A DNA stretch of 63,045 nt, taken from positions 1 to 63,045 of the forward strand of contig JAUIBR010000039.1 in NCBI GenBank assembly GCA_030427705.1, given 5' to 3'. Positions 27,679 to 37,263 of this stretch are shown in pieces. The position numbers were made by a program, and so were the translations under genes. The notes beneath the pieces are model-generated. The model did not search any database, had not been told where the DNA came from, and worked only from the letters and a program-made list of their open reading frames with translations. This DNA is from a bacterium. GTDB taxonomy: Bacteria > Myxococcota_A > Bradymonadia > Bradymonadales > Bradymonadaceae. Numbering within the stretch: position 1 is the stretch's first letter; each line of letters starts with the position of its first letter.

Positions 27679-30600
27679 CTAGTTCTGTTGGGGCAGCCGT
27701 GCCGACCAGTTGGCCGAGCTGCGCGCGTTCCAACTCTCAATCTCCAAATCCCCGTACGTGAAGTCATCATAGATATGCCCGCCGTTTACGCGGGCCGCTG
27801 TGATGTTAAGGAATAGCGTCTGCTGAAGGAGCGGATTCGGGCGGATTTCAGCGGGCAAGCTCGAGAAATCTGGGAACTCAGGCACCACGACGTTCGTTTG
27901 GTCGCCCGGAAGCAACCACGCATAGACTGGGATGCCCAGGTCATTGCGCAACGTGACGACGTGGAAGTCGGGGAAGTACGGGCCTGAGTATTGGAACATC
28001 AATGTATTGTTCTCTATCTGGCCACCAGGCAGCGGGCTAACAGGCTCCGCGACATCAAGCAGCGGCGGGAACAACACACGTTGTGAGATATCGGTGATGC
28101 CCGAAATGCTCGTTTGGCTGAATGGTGAGCCGCCCTGGAACGTGTAACTACCACCGATCGCGATGAACGAGATATCGCTGAGAATCCCAGCCGGGGCTGG
28201 CTGATTTGGTACATCCACGACGTCCGACAAGCTCTCGCCGACGACCGGGCTCTGAACCACACCCTCGAATCCGAAATCCCAGAACACCTGGACGCGGTTG
28301 TTGTTCGGGCCTGAAGGCGCGTAGGAAGTGTTGATCAGTTTGAAGCTGATGGTCTCATCGAGCGGGATATTGCACTCCAAATCGATCTCAAGTTGGTCCT
28401 GGTCACTGACAAACACAAATCGCTCGACAGCCATGAGTCTTGGCGTGAACTCTTCGGTCACATCGTTGTACTCGCCGCAAAGCCCGACCACAGCCATGTC
28501 GCCAATTCGTGTGACAATCTCGTAGGCGCCTTCACCCAAAACGATTGAACCCTGCCCAGGAGGTGGGTTGAACGAGGTCGGCGTTCGCTGGGTGGTTTGC
28601 ACAATTGCGAGGTCGTAGGTGTTTTCGTCATCAGGATCGGCCAGCTTTCCGGTGGCCTTAATGGTTCCCGATATCGCGCCACGTGGCGGAGGTGCACCGG
28701 CACCGGGCTGGCCCTGTGGATCCAGTAGATTTAGGAAAATGGTGACGTTCTCGGAGTCCAACGTTTGAATGGTTGTGGTCGAATAGCCGGCTGCCGTCGC
28801 CGTGATTGTCTGAGCGCCCAGCACATCAGGCCCCGAAAGCGTGAGCATGCCGTTGATATCGGTGAAGCCCTGGTAAGGCGTCTCTTCACGCGTCGAGAGC
28901 ATGACGAACGCATCTTCAATCGGTCCGCCGCCCAGCGAGAACACAGTTACGTTGACTGAACCGTCCACCTCGCCACCTGACGCGCCGCCCAGACGAGAAG
29001 CGGGGTCGAAGTACAGATATGTGTACGGGGCTTCGACGCGGCTAGTGTCCACGACCAGACTGACCACGGACTCGCCGGGGTCACCCGGTGGTGTTCGGAA
29101 CACAATATTGTTTCGGTCGATACGCGTAACAGTGGGTGCTGGTAACGCGTCCATGAAGACCTCGACGGTGCCAAAGAAGCCACGTCCACGCAGCTCGACG
29201 TAGGTTCCGCCGGCCATTGAGCCGCGGACCGGCGTGAATCCCCAGATTTCCAAAGGCTCACTGAATTCGAATGCGTCCGGCAGCGTAGCTTCGAGGCCAT
29301 CTCGCTTCACGGTGATGTCTGCTGTTCCGGCCGAGTGCGCCGTCGTGGTGACGCGGATCTCCGTGTCGGAGACGACCTCAAACGGCATCGGAACACCACC
29401 AACAACAACCGACTGCGTACCTGTGAATCCGACGCCCGTCAGCGTGACAGTGTCACCGCCGTCTGCGGATCCGACCACAGGTGAGCTAGCCGAAAGCGTG
29501 ATGGCGGGGACATAGCGGTAGGCGGCCACCAATCGGTCAATCTCGGTCCCGGATTGACGCAAAACGACGTCCACGAAGCCAGAACCTGCAGGCGTGGTCA
29601 CCGTCGCAGCATCCGCGCTTGCTTGAGCAATCGTCGCCTGCGTCGTGCCGAATTCGATCGTGGTTCCAGCCGTATCGAGGCCGTAGCCCAAAATCTCAAC
29701 CGACTGACCACCATTGGATGGCCCCACGGCTGGTCGAATCGCGCCCAAGCGTGGTGACGCGTCCGCGCGATACAAGAACCCATCCGGTCGAACGGTTGCG
29801 TCGGTCGTCGTCTCAACAAACACATCGACAACACCAGCAGCACCCGCTGGCGTGGTCACCTGGACCAATCCATTGACGAGGTTCACGTTCGTGACCGTCG
29901 CTTGCTGAGTCCCAAAGAACACGGTGGGTTCCTCAAGCAGGCCATCGACCGTGAGGATGACGGTGTCACCACCGACCGCCAGACCACTTGGCGGAGAAAT
30001 ATCGATAATCTCGATTGCATCGAAATACTCGATGGCATCATCGACCGTGACACTGTCTTCCACGGTAGTGACTCTCAGGTCGACCGTTCCGCGAGTGTTC
30101 GGCGGCGCGATCGCCCGAACCAAACTTGCATCGACAACAGTCGTCCGAAGCGCTTGTTTGCTGCCGAAGTTCACTGCCGTCGGTGCTTCAAATCCCGACC
30201 CCCGAATCTCAACCTCGAATCCACCTTCCGTCGGAATCCGCGTGGGCGTAATCGTGTCGACACGAAGGTCCGTCGTGTATCGAAACGCGTCGTTTAGAAC
30301 GCGGATATCGCCGTTAGGGGCTTGCACTTTCACCGGAACGATGCCGGGTCCAGAGGCAGGCGGTGTGCGGACCACAAGCTCTTGTGCTGAAAGCGTAGCC
30401 GTCGCCGATTGACTGCCAAAGAAGACGGTGGAGTCATCGCTCAAGCCCGTCCCTTGGATTCGCACCAGGGTACCACCGGAAACGGGGCCAGAGTTTGGAA
30501 CGACACCTGTGAGCAAGAATTCGGTGTTGCCCTGATCTAATGGGGGGAAGTCGAAAAGGATGTCCATGTCAGACGGTGGTCGTCGGGCCATGTCGGCATC

Positions 30601-30789
30601 CGCCACGCCCATATCGGACATGTCCTCAACCCCTTCATCCATTTGACCGAAATCTGTAGGGACGATGTCGACGAAGTCAGTGACTTCGACACAATCGCCG
30701 CAACCCATCACCGTGACCAAAAGCAAACAAAGCAGTGCGCGAGCCCGAATCCGAGCGAAGATTGCGACATGAGATTGCTTTCGAGTCAC
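27679..30789 (-). CDS. Lipoprotein with six IPT/TIG domains (paralogue B)
   Basis: About 1036 residues from a GTG at 30789, chosen because it gives a normal lipoprotein signal (VTVMGC) and starts 16 bp after the upstream gene; the longer frame runs into that gene. After the Cys comes an Asp/Met-rich linker, then six IPT/TIG immunoglobulin-like repeats. Their starts are recognisable as VVPNSGPVSGG, ITPTRIPTEGG, ISPPSGLAVGG, IRPAVGPSNGG, SSPVVGSADGG and FTPVRGSMAGG. A carboxypeptidase-regulatory-like domain (VFSLGGGPIEDAFVML) and a C-terminal domain follow. Probably an exposed adhesion or scaffold protein. It is a tandem paralogue of the next gene, with the same domain order. Confidence 0.88.
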   Translation of the reverse strand: MTRKQSHVAIFARIRARALLCLLLVTVMGCGDCVEVTDFVDIVPTDFGQMDEGVEDMSDMGVADADMARRPPSDMDILFDFPPLDQGNTEFLLTGVVPNSGPVSGGTLVRIQGTGLSDDSTVFFGSQSATATLSAQELVVRTPPASGPGIVPVKVQAPNGDIRVLNDAFRYTTDLRVDTITPTRIPTEGGFEVEIRGSGFEAPTAVNFGSKQALRTTVVDASLVRAIAPPNTRGTVDLRVTTVEDSVTVDDAIEYFDAIEIIDISPPSGLAVGGDTVILTVDGLLEEPTVFFGTQQATVTNVNLVNGLVQVTTPAGAAGVVDVFVETTTDATVRPDGFLYRADASPRLGAIRPAVGPSNGGQSVEILGYGLDTAGTTIEFGTTQATIAQASADAATVTTPAGSGFVDVVLRQSGTEIDRLVAAYRYVPAITLSASSPVVGSADGGDTVTLTGVGFTGTQSVVVGGVPMPFEVVSDTEIRVTTTAHSAGTADITVKRDGLEATLPDAFEFSEPLEIWGFTPVRGSMAGGTYVELRGRGFFGTVEVFMDALPAPTVTRIDRNNIVFRTPPGDPGESVVSLVVDTSRVEAPYTYLYFDPASRLGGASGGEVDGSVNVTVFSLGGGPIEDAFVMLSTREETPYQGFTDINGMLTLSGPDVLGAQTITATAAGYSTTTIQTLDSENVTIFLNLLDPQGQPGAGAPPPRGAISGTIKATGKLADPDDENTYDLAIVQTTQRTPTSFNPPPGQGSIVLGEGAYEIVTRIGDMAVVGLCGEYNDVTEEFTPRLMAVERFVFVSDQDQLEIDLECNIPLDETISFKLINTSYAPSGPNNNRVQVFWDFGFEGVVQSPVVGESLSDVVDVPNQPAPAGILSDISFIAIGGSYTFQGGSPFSQTSISGITDISQRVLFPPLLDVAEPVSPLPGGQIENNTLMFQYSGPYFPDFHVVTLRNDLGIPVYAWLLPGDQTNVVVPEFPDFSSLPAEIRPNPLLQQTLFLNITAARVNGGHIYDDFTYGDLEIESWNARSSANWSARLPQQN

Positions 30790-30805
30790 ATGATTCTCAT
30801 AGGCA

Positions 30806-33800
30806 TTAGAACGTGATGAGCGAACCTCCGACGGAGTATGCATCCCAGTTTGCGCCACTGAGGTCAGCATACGTGATGCCATCGTAGAGGAATCCTGGGG
30901 AACTTACCGTGACAATCGTCATGATATAGGAACCTCCAGGATAAGGCACGGGCCTGTCTTCTGCAGGCAGGTGCGAGAAGTCAGGGAAGTCGGGCAGCTT
31001 GAAACTGCGCGCAGATCCCGGAAGCATGACCTCCCATTTGATCGCCTGCAGGAAGTCCGTCACCACGACATAGAAGAAATCTGGTTGGTTTGTGTTGTTC
31101 AGCGCAAAACGGAATGTCCGGTCAACCGGCACCTGCCCGTTCGTGGGCGACGTCAGGGTGGCGATGCCCATCAGCGGCGGCATCTCGATGACCTGATTCG
31201 TATTGGTGATGTTTCGTTTGAACGCCGTGGAGCTTGGTCCTCCGAACCCTCCAGCCGTCACAGAACCGCCGATCGCGTAGTATGAGGCATCCGACAGGAC
31301 CCCGGTAAGCGGCGCCATATGCGACGCCGTGATGATGTCCCCATTACCTTGTGCGACATCGAGGTTTCCAAACACGCCCTCAAATCCGAGGTCAAGCCAC
31401 GGAATAATCTGGTTCGTCGTTGGACCGCTTGGCGCCAAAGGAGGCTGGTTCAACTTGAACGTCAGCGGCGTCTCGAGCGGAATGTTCAGGTCGAGGTCGA
31501 CCGTGTAGGTCTGATTCTCGGCGGCAAACAAGAATCGCTCGATGCCCATTCGCAGTGGCTTGAACGTCTGCGTTGCGTTGTCATAGAGGCCACCGACCGC
31601 GATGATAGCGAGGTCACCAATCCGGCTGTTGAGCGTGTACGGTCCGTCCGAGAGGACGACGTTTCCACCGCCTGGATCGGGGTTCTGCGACCCGGTATCG
31701 ACCTGCGTCGTGTAGACAATCGCCATTTGGAATTCGGTTGGGCCAGGCTCAGCAAGCTTGTCGAGACCGCTGACATTCCCCTGGAACAGTGCCAGAGGTG
31801 GTCCTGGGCCTGGAGGTCCTTGCTGTGGTGGTGGGCTCAGGAAAATCGTCACGTTCTCAGCGTTGACGCGCTGAACCGACGCCGACGAGTAGCCGGCAGC
31901 AATCGCAGTGACGGTCTGTTCGCCAAAGACGTCTGGGCCTGACAGCGTCACCATTCCGTTCACATCCGTCTCGCCCTGATATGGCGTGGCGGCATTGGTG
32001 GACAGCATGACGTATGCGCCCTCGATAGGCTGGCCGCCCTGTTCGTAGACGGTGACATTGACCGCACCTTGAACTGGGCCGCCCCATGCGCCACCGAAGC
32101 GAGCGCCTGGGTTGAAGTAACTGTACGGAACGGGGGAGGTCACTGTGTCTTGGCCTTTGATGACGTCGACATCGACTACGCCGGGAGCGTGTGGCGGAGT
32201 GCGGACTGTGATGGTCTGAGCATCTACCGTCTGGATATCCAAGCCAGCCGTGCCATCGAACTCAACCGAAAGGTTGCCGACAAATCCACGCCCAAGGATG
32301 GTCACGTAGGTGTTGCCTGCGACGGAGCCGCGGGCCGGGATGACGTTGAAGACCTCAATGGGCTCTGAGTACGTGAATCCGTCGACAAACGTGGCATCGA
32401 CGCTGCCACGCTCAACCGTGACGTCCACGACGCCAGCGGACTGTGCGGGTACCGTGACTTCGATGTTCTGGTCGTCGATAACCGTGAACTGCGAGCTAAC
32501 GACACCGAACAAGACGCGAGTCGCGCCGGTGAAGCCTTCACCTTGCAGCGTGACGGTGTATCCGCCTGCAGCATCACCCGTGTTAGGCATGATCGCGTCG
32601 ATCCAGATATCATCGACGTACGTGAATCCACCCGCGAGGTTGTCGGTTTCAGTTGGGGTTCGAACCGTTACATCGACCACGCCTGGAGCATGTGCCGGAA
32701 TCTGAACGGTCACGTAGCCAGCGCCTTGGTCGACGATTGTCGCGGCGATGCCATCGAACTCGACCGAGAGATTGGCGTCATCAAGGCCTGCACCGATGAT
32801 GGTTACTTCTCCACCGCCAACTGCCTGGCCTTCATTGGGTTGCACTGCGCCGATAGCGAGCGCGCCAGTCGAATAGTAGAACGCGTCCTGGACGATGGTG
32901 GCGTCGGTCGCCGTCAGCGCACGTACATCCACCAAACCGGCAGCGTTGGCTGGAACGGTAACGACGGCTTGGTTGCCCGTTGCATCAACGGATTGTAGGA
33001 CGGCAGCGGCGCCACCGAATTCGAAGGTCATACCTGGCCCAAAGCCAGCGCCATCGATTGTGACATCAACCCCGCCAGCAGTAGGCGCGGTCGCGGGACG
33101 GATCAGGTCAATCGCCAGGGCGTCAAAGAACTCAATTGCTTGAGGCAGAACGAAGGTCGCATCGCGGTTCGAGGCGCGCACATCGAACGTGCCCGCAGGA
33201 TGCGCAGGCACGAGCACTCGCATCAAGTTGGAGTTAACCAACGTGTGACGAACTCCCGTTGAACCGCCAAACGAAACGCGCGTCGCATCATCAAATCCTC
33301 GGCCGGTAACCGTGACTTCAACACCACCAGTCGAAGGAACGACGTTGGGCGTAACGGTATCGACGGCGAGCGTCGCGACGTACTCATAGCCACCATCCAG
33401 GAAGACGTCTCCACCGATCGGATCAAAGACCTTAACGGTTACGGGTCCAGGACCCGCTGCCGATGGAGTTTGGCCCACAAGCGTACCGTCGATCAGCTCA
33501 ACATCAGCTTCCTGGCCACCGAAAACAACGCGAGAATCAACCGTGAATCCAGAGCCGAGCACGACGAAAGGCGTGCCGCCATCAACTGGCCCACGAGGTG
33601 GGTTGACCGAGTCGATCGCCAGCGTTGCCGGCATATCCGAGCCGAAGTCGAAGTTCCCGAAGTCGAAAAGTGGGAAGTCCGGCTCGTCACCCATGTCCGG
33701 GTCCGTTTCGCCCATGTCAGGCGTGCCGTCGTCCGGTTGACCAGAGGTATCCGGCATCATCATGTCGGAGTCGACGTTGTTGCCGTTGTTGCTGTCAACC

Positions 33801-33880
33801 TCGTCGGAGCCACAAGCAACCATGCTTGCGACAAACAAGAAAATAGCGATCGCCCGCATGAAACGGGCGAAGGAGTTCAT
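30806..33880 (-). CDS. Lipoprotein with six IPT/TIG domains (paralogue A)
   Basis: About 1024 residues from the ATG at 33880 (MNSFARF); ATGs at 33892 and 33859 are also possible and none has a strong ribosome site. The lipobox is MVAC, followed by a linker rich in Asn, Asp, Met and Gly. Six IPT/TIG repeats follow (starts NPPRGPVDGG, TPNVVPSTGG, RPATAPTAGG, QPNEGQAVGG, MPNTGDAAGG, IPARGSVAGN). Then come a carboxypeptidase-regulatory-like domain (GGQPIEGAYVMLSTN) and a large C-terminal domain shared with the downstream paralogue. Likely surface-exposed. The promoter must lie in the 248-bp gap with the 21-bp repeats. Confidence 0.88.
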   Translation of the reverse strand: MNSFARFMRAIAIFLFVASMVACGSDEVDSNNGNNVDSDMMMPDTSGQPDDGTPDMGETDPDMGDEPDFPLFDFGNFDFGSDMPATLAIDSVNPPRGPVDGGTPFVVLGSGFTVDSRVVFGGQEADVELIDGTLVGQTPSAAGPGPVTVKVFDPIGGDVFLDGGYEYVATLAVDTVTPNVVPSTGGVEVTVTGRGFDDATRVSFGGSTGVRHTLVNSNLMRVLVPAHPAGTFDVRASNRDATFVLPQAIEFFDALAIDLIRPATAPTAGGVDVTIDGAGFGPGMTFEFGGAAAVLQSVDATGNQAVVTVPANAAGLVDVRALTATDATIVQDAFYYSTGALAIGAVQPNEGQAVGGGEVTIIGAGLDDANLSVEFDGIAATIVDQGAGYVTVQIPAHAPGVVDVTVRTPTETDNLAGGFTYVDDIWIDAIMPNTGDAAGGYTVTLQGEGFTGATRVLFGVVSSQFTVIDDQNIEVTVPAQSAGVVDVTVERGSVDATFVDGFTYSEPIEVFNVIPARGSVAGNTYVTILGRGFVGNLSVEFDGTAGLDIQTVDAQTITVRTPPHAPGVVDVDVIKGQDTVTSPVPYSYFNPGARFGGAWGGPVQGAVNVTVYEQGGQPIEGAYVMLSTNAATPYQGETDVNGMVTLSGPDVFGEQTVTAIAAGYSSASVQRVNAENVTIFLSPPPQQGPPGPGPPLALFQGNVSGLDKLAEPGPTEFQMAIVYTTQVDTGSQNPDPGGGNVVLSDGPYTLNSRIGDLAIIAVGGLYDNATQTFKPLRMGIERFLFAAENQTYTVDLDLNIPLETPLTFKLNQPPLAPSGPTTNQIIPWLDLGFEGVFGNLDVAQGNGDIITASHMAPLTGVLSDASYYAIGGSVTAGGFGGPSSTAFKRNITNTNQVIEMPPLMGIATLTSPTNGQVPVDRTFRFALNNTNQPDFFYVVVTDFLQAIKWEVMLPGSARSFKLPDFPDFSHLPAEDRPVPYPGGSYIMTIVTVSSPGFLYDGITYADLSGANWDAYSVGGSLITF

Positions 33881-33997
33881 TCTAATCATCATGATCGGGG
33901 CCGATCGAAAATCATTTAAGTACGCGCGGGCGCAGTATAATGATGTGGGCACTTGTATTCAAATGATAGATGCGCGGATTTGCTGGCTGGGTTCAGG

Positions 33998-34081
33998 TTT
34001 CAGCTCCCTGTGGTCGCGTTTCAGCTCCCTGCGGTCGCGTTTCAGCTCCCTGCGGTCGCGTTTCAGCTCCCTGCGGTCGCG
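33998..34081. repeat. Four tandem 21-bp repeats
   Basis: Four consecutive copies of TTTCAGCTCCCTGCGGTCGC plus G, starting at 33998, 34019, 34040 and 34061; only the first differs (GTGGTC for GCGGTC). They lie between the divergent TIG lipoprotein gene and the zinc-ribbon gene. The near-identity points to recent expansion or selection on the DNA. Confidence 0.93.
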
Positions 34082-34128
34082 TTCCAAAAGGAGTTGAGCT
34101 AGTGTGAGGGGCTAAAAGGCGGATACAC

Positions 34129-34383
34129 ATGTCAGAAAATCGTGAAGATTGGGTTAGCGCCGCAAAACGGTTGTGGTTGGATCCGTCATTGTCGATTCGA
34201 TGTCCCAATTGTGGTGCTGCGGATTTGGTGGTGTTTGACACTCCTCACGAGCCGGACCATTTGACCCGCTCGATCACGTGTCCGAAATGCCGAGCATATG
34301 AAGAGATCTACGGAACTGCAGATTCAGCGGGCACTCGGACGGAACCAAGAACCGAAAACCAAGAACCAAGAACCAAGAACTAG
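34129..34383 (+). CDS. Small zinc-ribbon protein with repeat-encoded tail
   Basis: 84 residues. Two Cys pairs, CPNC (about 25-28) and CPKC (about 51-54), form a zinc ribbon. AAGG lies about 9 bases before the ATG. The last 14 or so residues (TEPRTENQEPRTKN) are encoded by a heptanucleotide repeat at 34342-34380, so the tail is probably not conserved. The stop overlaps that of the convergent reductase gene (CTAG). No function can be assigned beyond metal or nucleic-acid binding potential. Confidence 0.75.
   Translation: MSENREDWVSAAKRLWLDPSLSIRCPNCGAADLVVFDTPHEPDHLTRSITCPKCRAYEEIYGTADSAGTRTEPRTENQEPRTKN
34342..34380. repeat. Heptanucleotide (GAACCAA) tract
   Basis: About 5.5 units of GAACCAA, three exact (34342, 34363, 34370) and two with one change (GAACCGA, AAACCAA). 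It lies inside the 3' end of the zinc-ribbon gene and ends at the stop codon shared with the convergent gene. Seven is not a multiple of three, so gain or loss of a unit would change the reading frame. Confidence 0.9.
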
Positions 34384-35498
34384 ACCCGTCGCCCGTCCTG
34401 GAAACTCACGTCTGGGTGCAGCTCGTAGTAGTCCACCAACGTCTGCATGTACGCGGTTAGGTGAGGGCAAGCGATTCCGCGCTCTTTCAGCAACAAGTCT
34501 GAGTTGCGGGTGTCGAAGGTCGCCTCGTGGGTGAAGTAATTCACCAACTCTTCGGGGATGCCCACGGCGTCCTCAACCACATCGGATTTCAGGGCGGCAC
34601 GGATCAGTTTTGGTGGCAGGTTGCCGCGCGCAGGTTCTCGACCGAGGCATTTCAGCGCGAAATTGACGATCTCCGAGGCCTGCATTGGGTTGGGGTCTGC
34701 AACTTGGAAGACCTTGGATGTTGCGTCGTCCGATTCCGTGATGGCCAACATGGCATCGAGCGCGAAATCGATGGGAATGATGTTTACGAGCGAGCGGTCG
34801 TTACCAATCTGAGGAAACGGCGCCCAGCGCGGTGCGCGCTTGATGAACTTAAACAGGTAATACAGCCCGTCATACTTCTCGGTCTCGCCGGATTGTGCGT
34901 CGCCAACCACGATCGATGGTCGCATGATCACCGACGGGATTTTGTCCCAGCGGCGCTGCACTTCCATCTCGGCCCAGAACTTCGTGCTCTCGTAGTTGTT
35001 GTTGAAGGCCTGGCCTTCATCGAGCTCGTCCTCGTATACGCGGCCGATTCGCTGACCCGCGACAAAGCAAGTCGAAACATAGTTTAGCTGCTGGAAGGAC
35101 TTACAGTTCTCGCAGAAATCCAATACGTTCTTCGTGCCACTCACGTTGACCCGATACGCCACTTCTTCTTCGACCGCGAGGTCGTAGATAGCAGCCAGAT
35201 GCCACACGTTCTGGATGGTCTTGAATGCGTTGGTCGCGGCCTTCTTGTCCAAACCAAGGTTCTCGAGCGTGATGTCTCCCACCAGGATGGAAAGATTGCC
35301 CGAGAAATCGAGATGGTCTGCGCGCATCGTCTCAAGGATTGAATCGGCCTTGGCTTCGAAGCGGCGCTCCACCAGCAAGACAAAGTCAGTCTGAGGGTTT
35401 GCGACGATCAGTCGATCGAGCAGACGCCTCGAAATGAATCCAGGAAAGCCGGTTATCAGCGTGGGCCCCATTGGGCTTGATTTGCTTTTTGATGCCAC
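34380..35498 (-). CDS. SDR-family reductase (thioester-reductase/acyl-CoA reductase-like)
   Basis: About 372 residues from a GTG at 35498, preferred because GAGGATC precedes it; the TTG at 35519 and the ATG at 35471 are alternatives. An extended SDR Rossmann fold starts with TLITGFPGFISRRLL, shows LVGDITLENLGL and the catalytic motif YESTKFWAE (Tyr and Lys). The pattern fits the NAD_binding_4/male-sterility group that includes thioester reductases and fatty-acyl-CoA reductases. There is no signal peptide. It might reduce an acyl thioester or a sterol or lipid precursor; the substrate is not readable. Confidence 0.87.
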   Translation of the reverse strand: MASKSKSSPMGPTLITGFPGFISRRLLDRLIVANPQTDFVLLVERRFEAKADSILETMRADHLDFSGNLSILVGDITLENLGLDKKAATNAFKTIQNVWHLAAIYDLAVEEEVAYRVNVSGTKNVLDFCENCKSFQQLNYVSTCFVAGQRIGRVYEDELDEGQAFNNNYESTKFWAEMEVQRRWDKIPSVIMRPSIVVGDAQSGETEKYDGLYYLFKFIKRAPRWAPFPQIGNDRSLVNIIPIDFALDAMLAITESDDATSKVFQVADPNPMQASEIVNFALKCLGREPARGNLPPKLIRAALKSDVVEDAVGIPEELVNYFTHEATFDTRNSDLLLKERGIACPHLTAYMQTLVDYYELHPDVSFQDGRRV

Positions 35499-35568
35499 GA
35501 GATCCTCGAACGTGCGCAAAGTAGGGCGCGCTTATGCCAATCCACGCTTAGCCTTGTCAACCGGGACG

Positions 35569-35597
35569 TTGAAGGTCTGCGATAGTTGGGATAGACT
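35569..35597 (+). promoter_or_regulatory. Possible sigma-70-type promoter
   Basis: TTGAAG (35569-35574) and TAGACT (35592-35597) are separated by 17 bases, each with 4 of 6 consensus bases, 30 bp before the ATG of the membrane protein gene at 35628. Confidence 0.3.
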
Positions 35598-35627
35598 TCA
35601 CCAACACTTTCAAAAGGTTTTCGACGG

Positions 35628-37091
35628 ATGTCCAAGTCCATTGCCAGTGGTCTGGTTGGATTCACGGTAGCGTTTCTAGGCGTGATCATCGTTGCGTTCT
35701 TGGCGACCTCTGAATGGATGTCGCCGTTTTCACCGGTGCGAATCGTCACGATTGCCGTACTCCTACCTGCTGTCATTTTCGGTGTTTTGATCACGATGCC
35801 CGGCGAGGGTGAAGAGTGGACACCACAGAGCATTGCGTTGGGCATGGGCCCAGGGACGTTTTTTGGGTTGGCAGGAATGGTCGTCGCAGGACTTTGGGCA
35901 AGCCCGTCCACGCGTGTCTCGGCCGTGGAGATGTTCTCGGACGACAAGAGCAAGATGGTGCTCGCCCTGGGCGATGTGGACGACACGGTCTCCGCCGCGG
36001 CGTGCGCCGCATTGCTGGACGTCGGGCCCGGAGGCTTCCGTGGCCAACTGATGGAAGAGGCCCGCACACGGCCGGGTATGGCAGCTCGGTGTCTTGAGCT
36101 TTCCGCCCAAATGCCTCGTGGTCCAGCGTTCGCTACCCGATTGATGGGCAAGTGGGAGAACGATCTTTTGGAAGGTCGCGTGGAATCAAGCGATACCTGC
36201 GCTCTACCCGATGCTGTGGTTGGCATGTCTGTGCCAGAACTCGAGCGCGAAAAGGCGCTTCTAGCCTGCTTCTTCCGCTCGCAGAACAGCGAGATGCGAA
36301 AGTGCTGTGGTGCGAATCTGGGTGCATTGATCGGCACTGGATCTGAGTACACGACGGCGTTGGCGACGAAGTCAGACATGCTCGTCGAGTCGCAGCTTCT
36401 CAAAGATGTCGTCGCGGTCGCGTTCGGGACTGTGGCAATGGACGAGGCTCAAAAGGCAGAGGCTCTGAAACTTGGCTTGGGAGCCGAAGACTCACAGAAG
36501 CCGATTTTCGAGGCTACCTGTCGCGGCGTCGAGCAGATGGAGCAACCCTCGGACGTGACCAAGCACCTGGCTGCCAGCCTTGATGGACGTTGCGAAATGG
36601 ACACCACTGCGATCCCCCGCGGACGTCAGGCGTGGGGCGTGATCTGTGAGGAAACACAAAAGCTGATGGAGCGCTCGGACCTCACGGTCGTGGAGGCTCT
36701 CTGCGTAGGCGTGGAAGGCGAGGCGACCTACAGCGCGATTCGAATTGCACGCGATTTGGTCGAGGGCGCGGTCGAAGGTAAGCGGAAATTTGGCACCATG
36801 GATCGTCAGATTGCCCGCGGGTTTGCGATGCAGGGCGACCCTGAGGAAAACAAGCGGAAGCTCGAGATTGAGCGGTTCGTCGATGGAATCATGAACGATG
36901 AGCGCTTGTCCCCTGAAGCAAAACAGATGATGCAAAATATGGAAGGCGGAGACACGGCTGATGTGATGGCCGGCAACGTCTTCGAGAAGATTGAAAGGAC
37001 GGTGAAACAGCAAGGCGGCGACGTCGAGGTTAGCGAGAAGCACCGGAAGATGCTTGAACAAGCAAAGAAGGAAGCTGCGAAGCTTCCCTAG
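35628..37091 (+). CDS. Membrane protein with helical Cys-containing domain, unknown
   Basis: 487 residues. Three hydrophobic segments in the first 105 residues (FTVAFLGVIIVAFLA, VTIAVLLPAVIFGVL, FFGLAGMVVAGLW) are followed by a long helical domain with several Cys (AAACAALLD, ACFFRSQ, KCCGANLG). It is reminiscent of HEAT-like packing but has no recognised family. The last 60 residues are charged. It stands 172 bp upstream of the sigma-54-controlled cluster and is probably a separate transcript. Confidence 0.75.
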   Translation: MSKSIASGLVGFTVAFLGVIIVAFLATSEWMSPFSPVRIVTIAVLLPAVIFGVLITMPGEGEEWTPQSIALGMGPGTFFGLAGMVVAGLWASPSTRVSAVEMFSDDKSKMVLALGDVDDTVSAAACAALLDVGPGGFRGQLMEEARTRPGMAARCLELSAQMPRGPAFATRLMGKWENDLLEGRVESSDTCALPDAVVGMSVPELEREKALLACFFRSQNSEMRKCCGANLGALIGTGSEYTTALATKSDMLVESQLLKDVVAVAFGTVAMDEAQKAEALKLGLGAEDSQKPIFEATCRGVEQMEQPSDVTKHLAASLDGRCEMDTTAIPRGRQAWGVICEETQKLMERSDLTVVEALCVGVEGEATYSAIRIARDLVEGAVEGKRKFGTMDRQIARGFAMQGDPEENKRKLEIERFVDGIMNDERLSPEAKQMMQNMEGGDTADVMAGNVFEKIERTVKQQGGDVEVSEKHRKMLEQAKKEAAKLP

Positions 37092-37201
37092 GGATCTGGG
37101 GAGTGTCCCCCATAGATCGAGACACGTTGTCACGATCAATTGACCTACAGATCTCCACCGTCTGGCAAAATACAAGGTGGATCGGACACTTAGCGGGCAA
37201 G

Positions 37202-37217
37202 TGGCACGATCGTTGCT
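37202..37217 (+). promoter_or_regulatory. Sigma-54 promoter of the Tad-like cluster
   Basis: TGGCACGATCGTTGCT matches the consensus TGGCACG-N4-TTGCW at every position. The -24 GG is at 37203-37204 and the -12 GC at 37215-37216, 12 bases apart. A start near 37228 would give a leader of about 36 bases before the ATG at 37264. An enhancer-binding activator would be needed; none is encoded nearby. Confidence 0.85.
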
Positions 37218-37263
37218 GTATTATTCACACAATCGCACTACGTGTAACAATCGGAGAGCTCGA

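Noticed and set aside
33936-33941. Exact TATAAT between the TIG and zinc-ribbon genes
   Set aside because: No reasonable -35 lies 16-18 bases upstream on the plus strand, so it is not listed as a promoter.
37093-37118. Hairpin after the 487-residue membrane protein gene
   Set aside because: The stem has a three-base bulge and no T-run; too weak to call a terminator.
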